This document shows positions 10,957-21,429 of a stretch of 64,000 nucleotides of DNA, in pieces. The notes under the pieces are model-generated. The model had not been told where the DNA came from. It saw only the letters and a list, made by a program, of their open reading frames with translations, and ran no database searches. The translations under genes and the position numbers were made by a program. The number at the start of each line of letters is the position of its first letter. Position 1 is the first letter of the stretch. The stretch lies in contig NC_088643.1 in assembly GCF_964019385.1 (NCBI RefSeq), positions 80,696,199 through 80,760,198 of the forward strand, read 5' to 3'. The stretch comes from Sycon ciliatum. Its lineage: Eukaryota; Porifera; Calcarea; Leucosolenida; Sycettidae.

Positions 10957-13011
10957 CGCTTCCGAAAAAAAACTCTTCGGCAACGCGAGGCGACAATTAA
11001 GCAATTGAAGGAAGCCATTTCAGGTGGAACAGCTGAAAGTGTTTTTGCGCAAGATGCACACAGCTTGAAGGTAAGATCCAAAGACGAGAAAAATGAATTG
11101 CTAGAGGAAGCTGGATGTGCACCAAAAACATTGCCGGATGATGTAGGGCTGGCTATCAAGGCCGATTTACAGCTCCCTTGGAGTGGCCTGCGCAAATTGA
11201 CGCGGTACATGAAAAGGGCAGGGGTACCGATCGAGTCAGAACATCGGATGCGAGACAAGATCAAAGCATCCCTGCCCTTTGATTTGGAGTGCAGGGAGGA
11301 GTTGCTGGTAGACAAATCTGGTACACTCAAGATGTGCCCAGTGGCATCGTTTGCTGACCTGAAAGGAATTATTTTGCATTACATACACCTTAATGAGGAT
11401 GCACGCACACTAACATGGCGTGATGGCGCCATCCCTGCAGACGAGGTGTGGGTAAAGATTGGAGGTGATTTTGGAGATGAGTCATTTAAATTCTGTTTCC
11501 AAATCGCGAATGTCGTGCATCCGAATTCCACTGATAACACTGTGCCTTTTTTGATTTTTAAAGCCAAGGATAATGCGAGTAACCTTGACACCTTGCTCAA
11601 GGCTTACCATTCACAAATCAAAGAACTTGCATCTGGAAAAGTGACATGGAACACATGGAAGGGCAGGGTAGTAAAACTATTAAATTTCTCTTTGGTGACT
11701 ATGAGTTTATGTGCAAAGTGTATGGCATCTCTGGTGCTAGTGGTGTTAGGTCTTGTCTTTTTTGCCTTGCCACGAAAACTGACATGCAAACGGCAGACTC
11801 ATCTTTACAGCAACGACGTACACTTGAGCAACTTGCAGGAGACAACGCCCGCTTCCAAGAAGCTGGCAGTATCTTGGCACAAGCCAAGAATTTTCACAAT
11901 GTGACCGGCCGGCCATTGTCCCGATTCCGATCGATAAGATCTGCATTCCAGTCTTGCACCTAGATCTGGGGATCTATCCTTGGATATACGAAGCAATGCT
12001 TCGCGATGCAGAAGCCCTTGACTTTTTACCGGCCCTCTCTAGCTCTGGCACTGACGTACAGTCCAGCGAGTCTTACGCAGCTGTAGCAACACAGCAGAAA
12101 CAACTGCATACCTTGCAGCAACAGCATTCTGCACTCTTGGAGCAGGCTCAAACTGCCCAAAGCCAGCTGCATAGGATATTGGCACAAATTCAGGCTGCTG
12201 AAGAATATTCTTTGAAGCACACACAATTATCAGCTGCTTCAGGTATGCTCCACCAACTTTGGCTGCATGCACAAGACACCATCAACACTCTGCTGCCACA
12301 GATGGAGGAACTTGATGGCGAACTGAAAGCCATGAAAGTGCGCAAGGGGCCATGCCACGAATCTTTCGAGCCTGTGCTTAAAAAAAAACACAGAATAGAC
12401 AGACAAGCATATCACTCCGGGGCTTTCGTGGGAAACCACATTCATAAAGCACCGCAGCCAGCCACACGCAAGGAAATATCCAGTGCTCCTCTACAGACAA
12501 TGACAAACATCTTCAACACTGACAACTCACCTGACATCCAGTACACACCACAACAACAAGACCTGCTGGATAGAGCATCAGCACTCCGAGACAAGTACGA
12601 CAGACTCTTCACGCAATACAAAGATTGTAGGGCAATCTTCGCAGTGTGCGATAAGATCACTCCTGACAAGCTGCACCAACTCTCTACGAACATTAAACTC
12701 TTCATGGCAACACTAAGGAAGACAGTCCACGACCAGAACAAGACTATAACGCCCAAAATGCACATGCTGGAGGTGCATACCGTGGACTGCACCAGCCAGT
12801 TGGTGTATCCCTTGGACTGATGGGCGAACAAGGTGGTGAGTCCATCCACAAGTGCTTCAAGCACCTGAGAACATCCATCAGCAATGTGAACAGGGACGTG
12901 GACCGGCTCCGGGTACACTTCTGGCAATATTTGAACAGCACGCTGCCAAGATACAACGCCATGAGGCTCCAGCCTGCAAAGCGGAAGCACTCCGACAAGT
13001 CAGCTAGTTGA
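10957..13011 (+). pseudogene. RAG1-like / N-RAG-TP DDE transposase core, frameshifted
   Basis: The frame resumes at about 10957. It contains WVKIGGDFGDESFKFCFQ (candidate first Asp codon 11467) and FKAKDNASNLDTLL (candidate second Asp codon 11569). A frameshift near 11660 leads to KFLFGDYEFMCKVYGISG and a CLFC pair. A second near 11918 leads to VLHLDLGIYPWIY. A Gln-rich probable coiled coil (about 12070-12330) follows. A third near 12800 leads to GEQGGESIHKCF, where the Glu at 12838 aligns with the third catalytic residue of RAG1 (SEGNES context). The CxxC...H..G insertion between the second Asp and the Glu is shared by RAG1, Transib and CMC transposases. The reading ends with TAG at 13009. 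Three frameshifts make this a pseudogene. The catalytic assignments are by eye. Confidence 0.7.
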
Positions 13012-13878
13012 ACACTGACAGTTGCTGTAAATGAGTCTGCCGTTTGCATGTCAGAATCCAAAAAAGCTGATGACAATAATAATTATTATAATAGCAGTAA
13101 GGATGCAGGAAACTTTGAAAGGACATTGAAACGCGTCGCCAAAGGATGGCGGGTGGTGGTGGGGAAAGGTAAGTCAGAGTAGTTACATTTACTAGTACTG
13201 GACTCTTCCACACTCCGAACTTCCCAAGTCAACAATCAATATACCGAGTTTCGAGCAGGACATAGAATTCCTGTATGCAAAGTAATAATAATTAGTTGTA
13301 AAAACAAGCTGATCCCGCACAAGATCAGCATAATTTTATGAAATGCATCCAAAGCATTTTTGTTCTTACAAAAAATCACCAAGTGCACCCACTCGCCATT
13401 TTGGTTACCGTAGATACAGTGGTCACGTGTACAGTGACACTTTTCGGCAAAAAGATCGGCCATGTTCAATACTTTCCAGCATGGAACAGCCGTGTGTGTG
13501 TGGGGGGGGGGGTGGGGGGTGGAAATGGCACGCCGTGGTATTCCGTGAGGTCGAATGAAGTGAGTAGGAGGTATTTTACTACTCCATGAAAGGAAGTTTT
13601 TTCTTTCTTTTTTATTTGTGGTACGAAGTTTTTTCTTGGCTTTTGGCTTTTCGATTGGTTGATTTTTAAGCTTTCTCCAGTCATCTCCCCGCTATTTTTC
13701 CTCAAGACCAAAGTCAGAAATTGTTAGAAATGGTGATCCGGCCTGCCGACGGAATGCACGGAATGACTGTGCGCAGGTGTAAATTACTTTCAGCTTCGAG
13801 CTCGTACCGTGGGGTACACGTGACCTACCCAAATCGTTGGCACGGCACTCACGGTACCGTAGTGGAAATCGGCCCTAA

Positions 13879-14212
13879 AGGCCGATTCACAATACAACTT
13901 TCTGCGACGCGACACGCGATTTGCGACAGTTGCGACAAGAAACTGCCTGTCGCAAGCTGTCGCGTACAGTCGCAAGGCACCTGTTGCAGAAGTTGAAGAA
14001 AGTTCAACTTTTGCGACATGCAACATACACAAATGGAGTACAATTTCTACTCTGGGTGCACGTGCAGTGCACGTGCATAGTACATGTACTACTAGTGCAT
14101 AAGGCCGTCGCAAACATGAAAAAGATTGTGAACCGTGTGTCGCTGCCGCAGCTCGTCACAAGTGTCGCAAGTCGCATGTCGCGTCGCAAGAAGTTGTATT
14201 GTGAATCGGCCG
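13879..14212. mobile_element. 334-bp MITE with TAA target duplication
   Basis: The ends GGCCGATTCACAATACAACT (13880) and its reverse complement (ending about 14211) form an inverted repeat of about 50 bp rich in TGCGAC/GTCGC units. TAA flanks it at 13876-13878 and 14213-14215. The left TAA is shared with the 4.5-kb transposon, so the two elements are nested end to end. No coding. Confidence 0.75.
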
Positions 14213-14491
14213 TAATAACTTACTAATAAGGTGTACAGTATATGTATTGTATTCAAATTCGTGATGCTATAACTGCCAAGGGTCAGCCATGCCTCTTTTG
14301 ACAAGATTACAAAAGCCTTACTGTTCATGCATCTGCGACACCATCGTCAACATCTGTTTCAGATTCTGTAAACACACATACAGTGCATGTAATTCAGTGA
14401 TGTAGCCGTTATGCACACACCCCAACTGCGAGGCAAAATACGCAGATACAAATACAAAAGTGCGGAGCTTCAATTTCTGTCATAGTTCAGC

Positions 14492-14509
14492 CCCCCCCCC
14501 CCCCCCCCA
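14492..14509. repeat. Poly-C run of 18
   Basis: One of many long G/C homopolymers in the window; others lie near 4984, 6145, 8179, 20634, 20870, 36811, 37529, 46906 and 53779. The 14.2-15.4 kb interval around it holds no recognisable gene. Confidence 0.9.
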
Positions 14510-15468
14510 ATGACATTGTGCTTAGTACATGCACAGCGTTCTATTGCCTCTTGATCAGCACAAGCTTATGCACGGTGGCATGCAGTAAGCAACACATCAC
14601 AAGTTGCGTACCTGTTTGATCTTAGCTATTGTTTAAAGTTGTGCCCAGCGTAGTCCGCTCAAAGGAACATGAAGGCACGTGCGTATAGTGTATCTATCAG
14701 CACTACCAGCCCCACTGTTCATTTCAATAGTCAAGTCACAGTGGGGTCCAGCATGCCAGTGCGACTCACTGCCATTACATTGTCTCACTGGCCACTTTCT
14801 CTAGTCAGATTTGAAAACAATCGAGTTGGAAAACAATATCTCCTGGAGCCAGCAGTCTTGGAGTTCCTCTGCGTTCGTGTTGGCAAATACCGATACATGC
14901 ATATACTTAGAATGTAAGCACAGGTCAGGTACATGTACTGGTACGAGTATGTGAGCCTTGCATAGACTAACAAGTTGGGCAATTGACAGCATGTTACAAG
15001 CCGCAGGATGCACGGTGTTGAAACAGTTGTAGTCAGGAGCACTGTTTTGGCGTTTTCCGCCTTGCAAAATGCTGCCAATCGTCCAACAGGTAGAGGAACC
15101 GCACTAGAAAAAGCCGTACCTCGTGTGTATCTTGTAAGCCCATGTCGTTGCCGGCAAATTCCCGTGCACAGCGCATCAGCACCTTTCCATGGAATGCAAA
15201 GCACAATCCATGTAGGCACACGCAAGCAAGCACGCACGCACGCATGCACACACATACAAACAACAAAACACAGATACATGCACAATGAGACAAGCCAGTC
15301 CACCAAGGGACAAGATACAAACACATTACTTTGACAAGCTTTGCCAGCACTCGACACTCAACTTCTTGGATCTAACCAAGAAATCCCGTGCAAAGCTCTA
15401 AGGTGCCATTCTTCACAGTCCATATGAGGAGGAACTGGCCACGAATGATAGTCCTACAACAGTACTGT

Positions 15469-15714
15469 TGGGCGCCGAAGAACTGGGGGTCAGGCTTCTA
15501 GCCTAGCCCGTTCTTATTTTTAGCGAACACAGCAGTTTCGTTCTTATTCGATGTGCAGTCTTACATGACACATTTATGCAGAGTTATATGTCTGAGTGTA
15601 CATTATAGTGTACATTACGGTTTCCGTTATCATGTTATTATCTTTTAAAAAAATCCAGCCTACACCGTTCTTAAACATTGGTCAAATTCTAGCCTGGCCG
15701 TTCTTCGGCGCCCG
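15469..15714. mobile_element. MITE-like element, possible 10-bp target duplication
   Basis: GGGCGCCGAAGAAC (15470) pairs with GTTCTTCGGCGCCC (ending 15713). ACAGTACTGT stands at 15459-15468 and at 15715-15724. A 9-10 bp duplication would fit a Mutator-type MITE, but the duplicated word is itself palindromic. Internal direct repeats contain CTAGCCT..CCGTTCTT. Confidence 0.55.
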
Positions 15715-16036
15715 ACAGTACTGTAAGGGGGTCCGGAATCGTCCGATACTACCTAGCAGAAGGTCTGTGCTTTGGAAGAGTCATGGACGACCATCAAGTT
15801 ATTAATTTTCTTGTGAGAGCAGCTGAGGAGACAGCTGGATTTGTTCCTCCTGGTGGCCGAGACAACCATAGTGATGATATTGCGAAGCTGTCTAAACTCT
15901 AAACAGCAGTGGGGCCTTTCTCTCCAAATCTCTCCAAATCTCTATTACATCAGATCCGGACTGTAAAGCAGAATTGATATTGTATTCAGGTACCAAGTGA
16001 GGAGTAATTTTGACGCATCTTGCACTTTCATCTGTA

Positions 16037-16198
16037 AAAAGTAGTAGGGTAGACACACCCATTCCCAAAGCACTGCAAAGGATGATTGTTTCATTCGTAC
16101 CTGACGATTGCTATATCGCCGAAACGCTGTACGTTAAGAATTGGTTCGGTCCTTTGCAGTGCTTTGGGAACGGGTGATCCGGCCACCCAACTACTTTC
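16037..16198. mobile_element. 162-bp MITE, TA-flanked
   Basis: The ends AAAAGTAGTAGGGTAGA and, in reverse complement, GAAAGTAGTTGGGTGG are followed by the shared block CCCAAAGCACTGCAAAGGA. The two arms are about 45 bp with a few mismatches, and TA flanks both sides. Confidence 0.6.
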
Positions 16199-16327
16199 TA
16201 CATTCAGGTACCAATACAAAATACATAATCCCTGTGTAGTATGGGTACTTCATCACACGTAATGAGTAACAATCCTTAACTTTGTGCCTTGAGGATATGA
16301 GTGTTAAACATGCACCTTTTCTATTAC

Positions 16328-16502
16328 TACAGTATAGCATCAGAAAGTAGTTGAAATCCTCGACCATAAGATCGCTAACCTCACTGGTTCCAGAAGACTT
16401 GCAAAGATGTTTCACCAGTTTGCCAACTTCATTTATCTCCTGCTCGACAGCGTTGGTGAGGCGCTCCTTGGTTTCCCGACTATACCCCTTATCTTCAGTC
16501 AT
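16328..16502 (-). CDS. Possible first exon of an unidentified small protein
   Basis: From the ATG at 16502 the frame reads MTEDKGYSRETKERLTNAVE and continues with an amphipathic, soluble-looking segment ending ...NYFLMLYC. A GT donor (A|GTAATAG) follows at 16327. No family was recognised and the next exon was not found. The composition looks more protein-like than the surrounding frames, which is the only support. Confidence 0.25.
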
Positions 16503-16791
16503 CTCCACGATAGTTGATTGATACAGAACTAATCACTTGAACACGATGGAAAGCTTGGCTGTGGAAGGAGTAGTTATGTCATACTAGGCCAGTTGCTGGT
16601 ACAACGACAAAATCAACCCATACTGGCCAACGTGGAATACCTTTTGCAGCAATCTGATTTGCAACCAATTATTATAATACAACAGTCGACTGTGCATGTA
16701 CATGTACTGGGTGATGATGTAACACAGACATCGAAGTCTTGTCTTTGATTCGAATTATTTTGCCAAGCATTTTTTTCACGTGGCTCTCATC

Positions 16792-16829
16792 CAGGGAGTC
16801 GTCAAATACCGGTATTTGACGACTCCCTG
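16792..16829. mobile_element. 38-bp perfect palindrome with 8-bp target duplication
   Basis: CAGGGAGTCGTCAAATACC is followed directly by its exact reverse complement. CTCTCATC flanks it at 16784-16791 and 16830-16837. The ends and the duplication length are hAT-like. It is the cleanest member of the CAGGGAGT family in the window. Confidence 0.75.
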
Positions 16830-16839
16830 CTCTCATCTG

Positions 16840-18040
16840 TACTGCTGTGATTACGTAACACGATGGGCATGACGTTTTTGGTGTATTTTCAAAACCTATT
16901 TTTGTCGAGAACAGCTGCTTTCACTTTCAGACTTTCTTTTCTGTTTACATGTAGTTGTTCCAGGGCCTAGGGCTTGACTACAAGTTAGTTGTAGGCTGTG
17001 TTGTGGGTCTTGAATCACTCTTGATTATCGTAAACAATTTGGCCCCGGCAACTAAATCACAAGTAATTCGTTGTTGCTTCAGCTCTTTACCCACAACACA
17101 TCGAGGAATTCTTATTCTTGTCTACTCTACTAAGATTAGCAGCACTGGGAGTAGACGACCCCTTTGGTAGATATTCCTGACCTGAAATCGAACAGCATAG
17201 CAATGAGAATATTTCCATCAGCCGGAATAGATGCCTGGAAATTTGGAATGATAGCTGTTATGCTCAGCTGTTTTGACGTCGGTTACAACGGGAGACCAAG
17301 GCTTTTTGATTGGTTAACCAGTAACCAATACAATCCTGCTTACAAACCCAACATTGGGCTGTATACGGGGAAAGCTGATGCCAAGAAGGACAGTGAAGTG
17401 TCAAGTGCACCGACTCAGTGGCCATATCCCCCGCCGGACAAGGAGTAGTATGGAAGTGATCCCTGTGCCGCAGCGTGGATGAAGAATAGTTTGGCTGATG
17501 AATCCGCTCAATGGCCTGACATGTGAGCAACAGTGCAGCAAGGGCTGAGGAATGCGAACGTGTCCTGCACACACTTGTTCGTCACCGTGCGTGTCCGGTC
17601 TATGACCGATATTATCTTCAGGCCTGGAGCATTGTGACAATGTCTTAAGATATCTACAGGGATCCACTGAGGATGGTATCCCCGGAGCAGGTGCAGCAGC
17701 CTACAAGTAGTTAGCAACCAAGATCATCATGGTCAATTGGCCAGTGAGGTAGACCTGTCTGTAATCAAGGGCACTGGAACGTCATTGTCTTGGAGAAAGT
17801 ACACAGTCTGCATGGCTGTACATGTTGTACAAGCAAGAAGAAGAAGACGTGCACATAATAAACGTAGATTGAGTAATTGCATTACTATAAAATAATAATA
17901 GGAAAACACAGGGCTAAAAAAACTATTCAAGTTGTACAAGTACGAGTATGGTTGATCTTTGGATTGCAGGAACATTGTTTTAGTGATTTCTATTTTTAAA
18001 TCTTGAGCTTTGACGATGCAATCATAATATAAACCCAATA
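16840..18040. other. Intergenic, no gene assigned
   Basis: A 94-codon plus-strand frame (17164-17448, MVDIPDLKSNSIAMRIF...) and an overlapping minus frame were examined. Neither resembles a known family and neither has clear splice or start context. Nothing else was seen. Confidence 0.5.
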
Positions 18041-18047
18041 AATCTTC

Positions 18048-18053
18048 TTTATT
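18048..18053 (-). other. Polyadenylation signal AATAAA for ZC3H14-like gene
   Basis: AATAAA on the minus strand, about 92 bases downstream of the stop codon of the ZC3H14-like ORF. Confidence 0.55.
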
Positions 18054-18144
18054 TCTTCACTTGGACTAGTACAGCATGGTGAATACAGGATCAGATCATG
18101 CCATGATAACTTCATGCAGTTGTACAATAGCTGGTACAGGCCAA

Positions 18145-20115
18145 TTAAGCTTTAACCCAGGCGCGGTTTGAAGAGGGGTGCCGAAAGGTACAAGTGCGAC
18201 GCGTGCAATTTATCCCAAAGCGGCACATATCGGATGTTGGGTGCGTATAGGGGCAGTCCAGCCGAGAGCAGTTGACGCCATACTTGCAAGTCGCTGCCGT
18301 CGGCCTTGGATTAGCAACTGTGTGGTTGTAGGGACAGGATTTATCATGGCACTGGCTTGCAGCGGGACAGTCTGGGTGAACAAAGCTGCAAGCCCGACCG
18401 TAAGGGCAGTTTGGAAAACTTCGGCACTTCACGACCAATGCCCCGGTGCCGTCAGATTTGCCTGAAGTATGCGAAACGGATTTCTTTCCTGGCGGTGCAC
18501 CGGACGTAGGCGCTGCTGGCCTTTTCTGCGGAGCAATGACTACAGAGAGCGGCCTACTAGATGGCTTGGGCTTTGTGCTACTTGCTACGCTTTTCACGCC
18601 AGTCTGTGCTGTCACTTTCTTCACAGCGATGGGTGCTGACTTCTTTGCAGGAACACGAGAATTACTTCCCGCGTGGTCCGCATCATCATCAGAGTCCAAT
18701 GAAAGACTCATTCCGCCGTCACTGTCACTACTGGTGTAGCTACTACCGCTGCTGCTACTTCCACTGCTGCCGTCGCTGCTGTATGATGAGCCTAGGCTTG
18801 ATGACGAACGAGATGAAGATATAGAATAGTTTGACGGCGAGTCCGATGGAGAATCCTGGACATTAACAACAGGCTGCTGTGCTTCAGCACGCACAAGTAA
18901 CGGAGTAGTCGCGTCACTGCCCCTGGAGATCGAAGGGGGCTTGGCTTGTTTTCGCAACACAGGAACAGTGATGACCATGTCATAATTCCCAGAACTACTA
19001 CTGCCAGCGCTAACAGCACCTCTACCACTTGCATGTGCGAGGTGCATATCGGCCGCTGCAGACTGGTTGGTAGGAACTGTGCACTTCAAGCCTGTAGCAC
19101 CGGTGGAGTTGCTACTTTGCTTCAGGGAATCTTGGTTGACAGTCACTACGAGTGCGGCAGCGGGACTGGGTTGCGGGAGATCAGACGGCTGAGGCTGCTT
19201 CTTGCCATTTAAAGTGACAACGAATTGTGTCTTCCGGGGAACGCTAGCTGCTGGTTTATCCTCAATAACAATGGCACTGTTACGTGTATGCTGGCTTGTG
19301 CCTTGCCCGTTGTTGTTTGCTACGTGCTGCTTGCCGCTCATTGTCACCTTAAACTGCACAGGGTTTGCTGATCCGTGTGCACTGTGGGTCTCAGCTGGAC
19401 TTGTATGAGACTTTTCAGCAGCAATGACCTGCTTCTGCCGATGCTTGCGGGTTGTCAGGGTAAGCACGGATTTCTCAACCGCATTTCCACTTGACTGACT
19501 TTCATCCTTACTAATGGCGGGTATTTCCTTGGGCTCTGATAATGCCTTCTCACTGTCTTTGTTTGCACCATCCATTGCCCTAGTTAAAAGGCGCAAGGCA
19601 GACGTAGGGCCTGTTCCTCGTTTGCTTGCAGCTGCGGTACTAGTAGTGGACTTCGCCACAGGCTTTTCAGCACTGCTCCTAGCCGGCTGTGCTGATACAT
19701 GCTTTCTAGACACAACACTGACAACACTGGATGGGGTTACAACGCCTACAGATGATGGCGAAGCCGCTGACCTCACTAACGCACCCTTGGCTTGGACAGC
19801 AAGCGTTGCCTTAGACTTAGAGTTTGCAGCTGCAGGGCTAGTGGGCGGCTTATGCTTTTTAGAGGACGACCCCGACCCTCTTGCTTCGTTGACACTCTTT
19901 CTCTTCCCGTCCTCCTTGCTCACTTGCTGTTGGAGCCAATCCACAAATGACTGCGAATGTTCAGCCAGAAAGAGAGAAAGGTCATTGACCATAGCCGAGG
20001 GTGGCTTTTCATTTTCCACCATCGTCAAGATGTATTCTGGCAATTCCTCGTCTATGAAACAATTGATGCTCTTTAGCTTATTCGACACCAGACGGTGCAA
20101 CTTCTCCGCATCCAT
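18145..20115 (-). CDS. ZC3H14: ZC3H14/Nab2-type poly(A)-binding zinc finger protein, 656 aa
   Basis: A nuclear poly(A) RNA-binding protein that limits tail length and helps mRNA quality control. Residues 1-75 match the PWI-like N-terminal fold of the family (KLKSINCFIDEELPEYILTM). The middle is long and low-complexity, with basic patches (SSKKHK) and a Ser/Asp-rich block about residues 445-500. The C-terminus has four tandem CCCH fingers: CRSFPNCPYGRACSFVH, then a C-x5-C-x4-C-x3-H finger, then CKYGVNCSRLDCPYTH and CRFGINCTRRTCTFRH. Vertebrate ZC3H14 has five fingers, so the first appears to be missing. The ORF is one uninterrupted frame starting at a good ATG, unlike the many-exon vertebrate gene. 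The same-strand neighbour UBA5 starts 2.4 kb upstream. Identification is firm for the family. Confidence 0.93.
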   Translation of the reverse strand: MDAEKLHRLVSNKLKSINCFIDEELPEYILTMVENEKPPSAMVNDLSLFLAEHSQSFVDWLQQQVSKEDGKRKSVNEARGSGSSSKKHKPPTSPAAANSKSKATLAVQAKGALVRSAASPSSVGVVTPSSVVSVVSRKHVSAQPARSSAEKPVAKSTTSTAAASKRGTGPTSALRLLTRAMDGANKDSEKALSEPKEIPAISKDESQSSGNAVEKSVLTLTTRKHRQKQVIAAEKSHTSPAETHSAHGSANPVQFKVTMSGKQHVANNNGQGTSQHTRNSAIVIEDKPAASVPRKTQFVVTLNGKKQPQPSDLPQPSPAAALVVTVNQDSLKQSSNSTGATGLKCTVPTNQSAAADMHLAHASGRGAVSAGSSSSGNYDMVITVPVLRKQAKPPSISRGSDATTPLLVRAEAQQPVVNVQDSPSDSPSNYSISSSRSSSSLGSSYSSDGSSGSSSSGSSYTSSDSDGGMSLSLDSDDDADHAGSNSRVPAKKSAPIAVKKVTAQTGVKSVASSTKPKPSSRPLSVVIAPQKRPAAPTSGAPPGKKSVSHTSGKSDGTGALVVKCRSFPNCPYGRACSFVHPDCPAASQCHDKSCPYNHTVANPRPTAATCKYGVNCSRLDCPYTHPTSDMCRFGINCTRRTCTFRHPSSNRAWVKA

Positions 20116-21429
20116 ATCGAAAAGATAGGGAAAGGCTTTCTATCTAAAATGCTTGAAAGGATTTAGGTATCTCAACTACTAGTCGACTCCGAACACGCCG
20201 TGAGTAACTTATATTACGTGACAAAAATGTGGAAATACACTCCATCTAGAGTCAACAAGTCAGGGTGCACAGCAGTCGCGTTCTTCTTCACTAACTCAAT
20301 AATGTTTCGAACAACAACCAACTGTAACTTTATTTTAATGTTCTTGAGTTTCGAAACAACACGTACGTACGTACGTACACATGATACAAAAATTATTTGT
20401 CTGCAGTAAAAAAACTTTTTTGGCACTCGTGATCGTGGTTGTGTTGTACTACACTCAGTCTACAGTAACTACACAAAGCCATGCGAGTCGTACCTACACA
20501 GTACTGCTGGCTGAACGCTTATTTATTGCCATCACACCTGCACGGGGTGTACACTTGCCTGCAGGTACATCTCTTGGTACTTTGTCTTTTGACAGTTGAA
20601 ACATACAATTACAAATCCACTTGACACGAATAGCCCCCCCCCCCACCAGTGACAAAATACTAGTACACACACATGCATGCTACAGTGCACGCACGCACGC
20701 GCACACACACACCACACACACATGTGCACACACAGACACACTCACGTGCGCTCACACCACACACAAAGACACACAGTCACTTCCGGGAGGCCAAACTGAA
20801 TGAGCATGAAGGTGCCATGGCCATGTACAGTGCTGCTATGTACTCTTGATGATACTGCGGGTTCATATGCCCCCCCCCCCCCCCAACAAAGCATTTTAGA
20901 ATCAGCTCAAAGCGTCAAAGTTAGAAATTTGGTGGTCTAAACAGCCAGGCATATGGCTGCAACTGAAATTTCCAAGTCAACTAGTTTGTCCTGGAATATT
21001 CTGAAATAGGTGCACTGCAGTTTACTTTACAGTGTATTGGACATGATTCAAATAAGACTGCATGGAACCGTGTCTACATGGTCGGCACTAGCAACTTGTC
21101 CGACACTGGTGCCGGTAAAGCAATAATGGAATTGATTAAAGGGAGCTGTATTGCAGAAAATAAAATGGATACACTAGAAAACAAAATTTTACTTGTAAGC
21201 AAAAACTAGAGAGAATAAACCGGGGAATATGAATATAGTGCAGAAAGAAAATTTACACAGGCGATAAAGTACTGTACAAAGATGACCTAGGACAGCCTAC
21301 ATGTATGTGTTAAAAAAACAAAGTTGTTAGTCACATCACAAAACACTGTCATAAGTAAAGTCAAAGGTTTTCTGCCCATTCTCAGTGGAATAAAATGCTT
21401 GTTTCCAATCACAAGTACATGTAGTAACA
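20116..21429. other. Intergenic between ZC3H14 and UBA5
   Basis: Holds ACGT repeats (20362), C runs (20634, 20870) and CA-rich simple sequence (20660-20775). No coding signal or inverted element was recognised. The ZC3H14 promoter must lie in the left part. Confidence 0.5.

Larger units (their letters stand above)
9391..13875 (+). mobile_element. 4.5-kb DNA transposon carrying a RAG1-like transposase
   Basis: GGGCCGATTTCCACTACCGT at 9391 and its near-exact reverse complement ending at 13875 form terminal inverted repeats of about 37 bp with two mismatches. TAA at 9388-9390 and 13876-13878 fits a 3-bp target duplication. No other copy of either end was found nearby, so I infer that the two ends delimit one element. 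The only coding signal inside is the broken RAG1-like transposase at 9997-13011. RAG and Transib elements usually leave 5-bp duplications, so TAA-flanked ends are unexpected. A MITE with similar GGCCGATT ends lies immediately to the right. A caution is that the ends could be unrelated Harbinger-type sequence flanking the gene. Confidence 0.6.

Noticed and set aside
13560-13590. Another CAGGGAGT-type hairpin (GAGTAGGAGG...CTACTCC)
   Set aside because: The stem is short and mismatched, with no duplicated flank.
18446-20128. Plus-strand frames over ZC3H14 (such as 19514-20128)
   Set aside because: Antisense shadows of a well-supported minus-strand gene.
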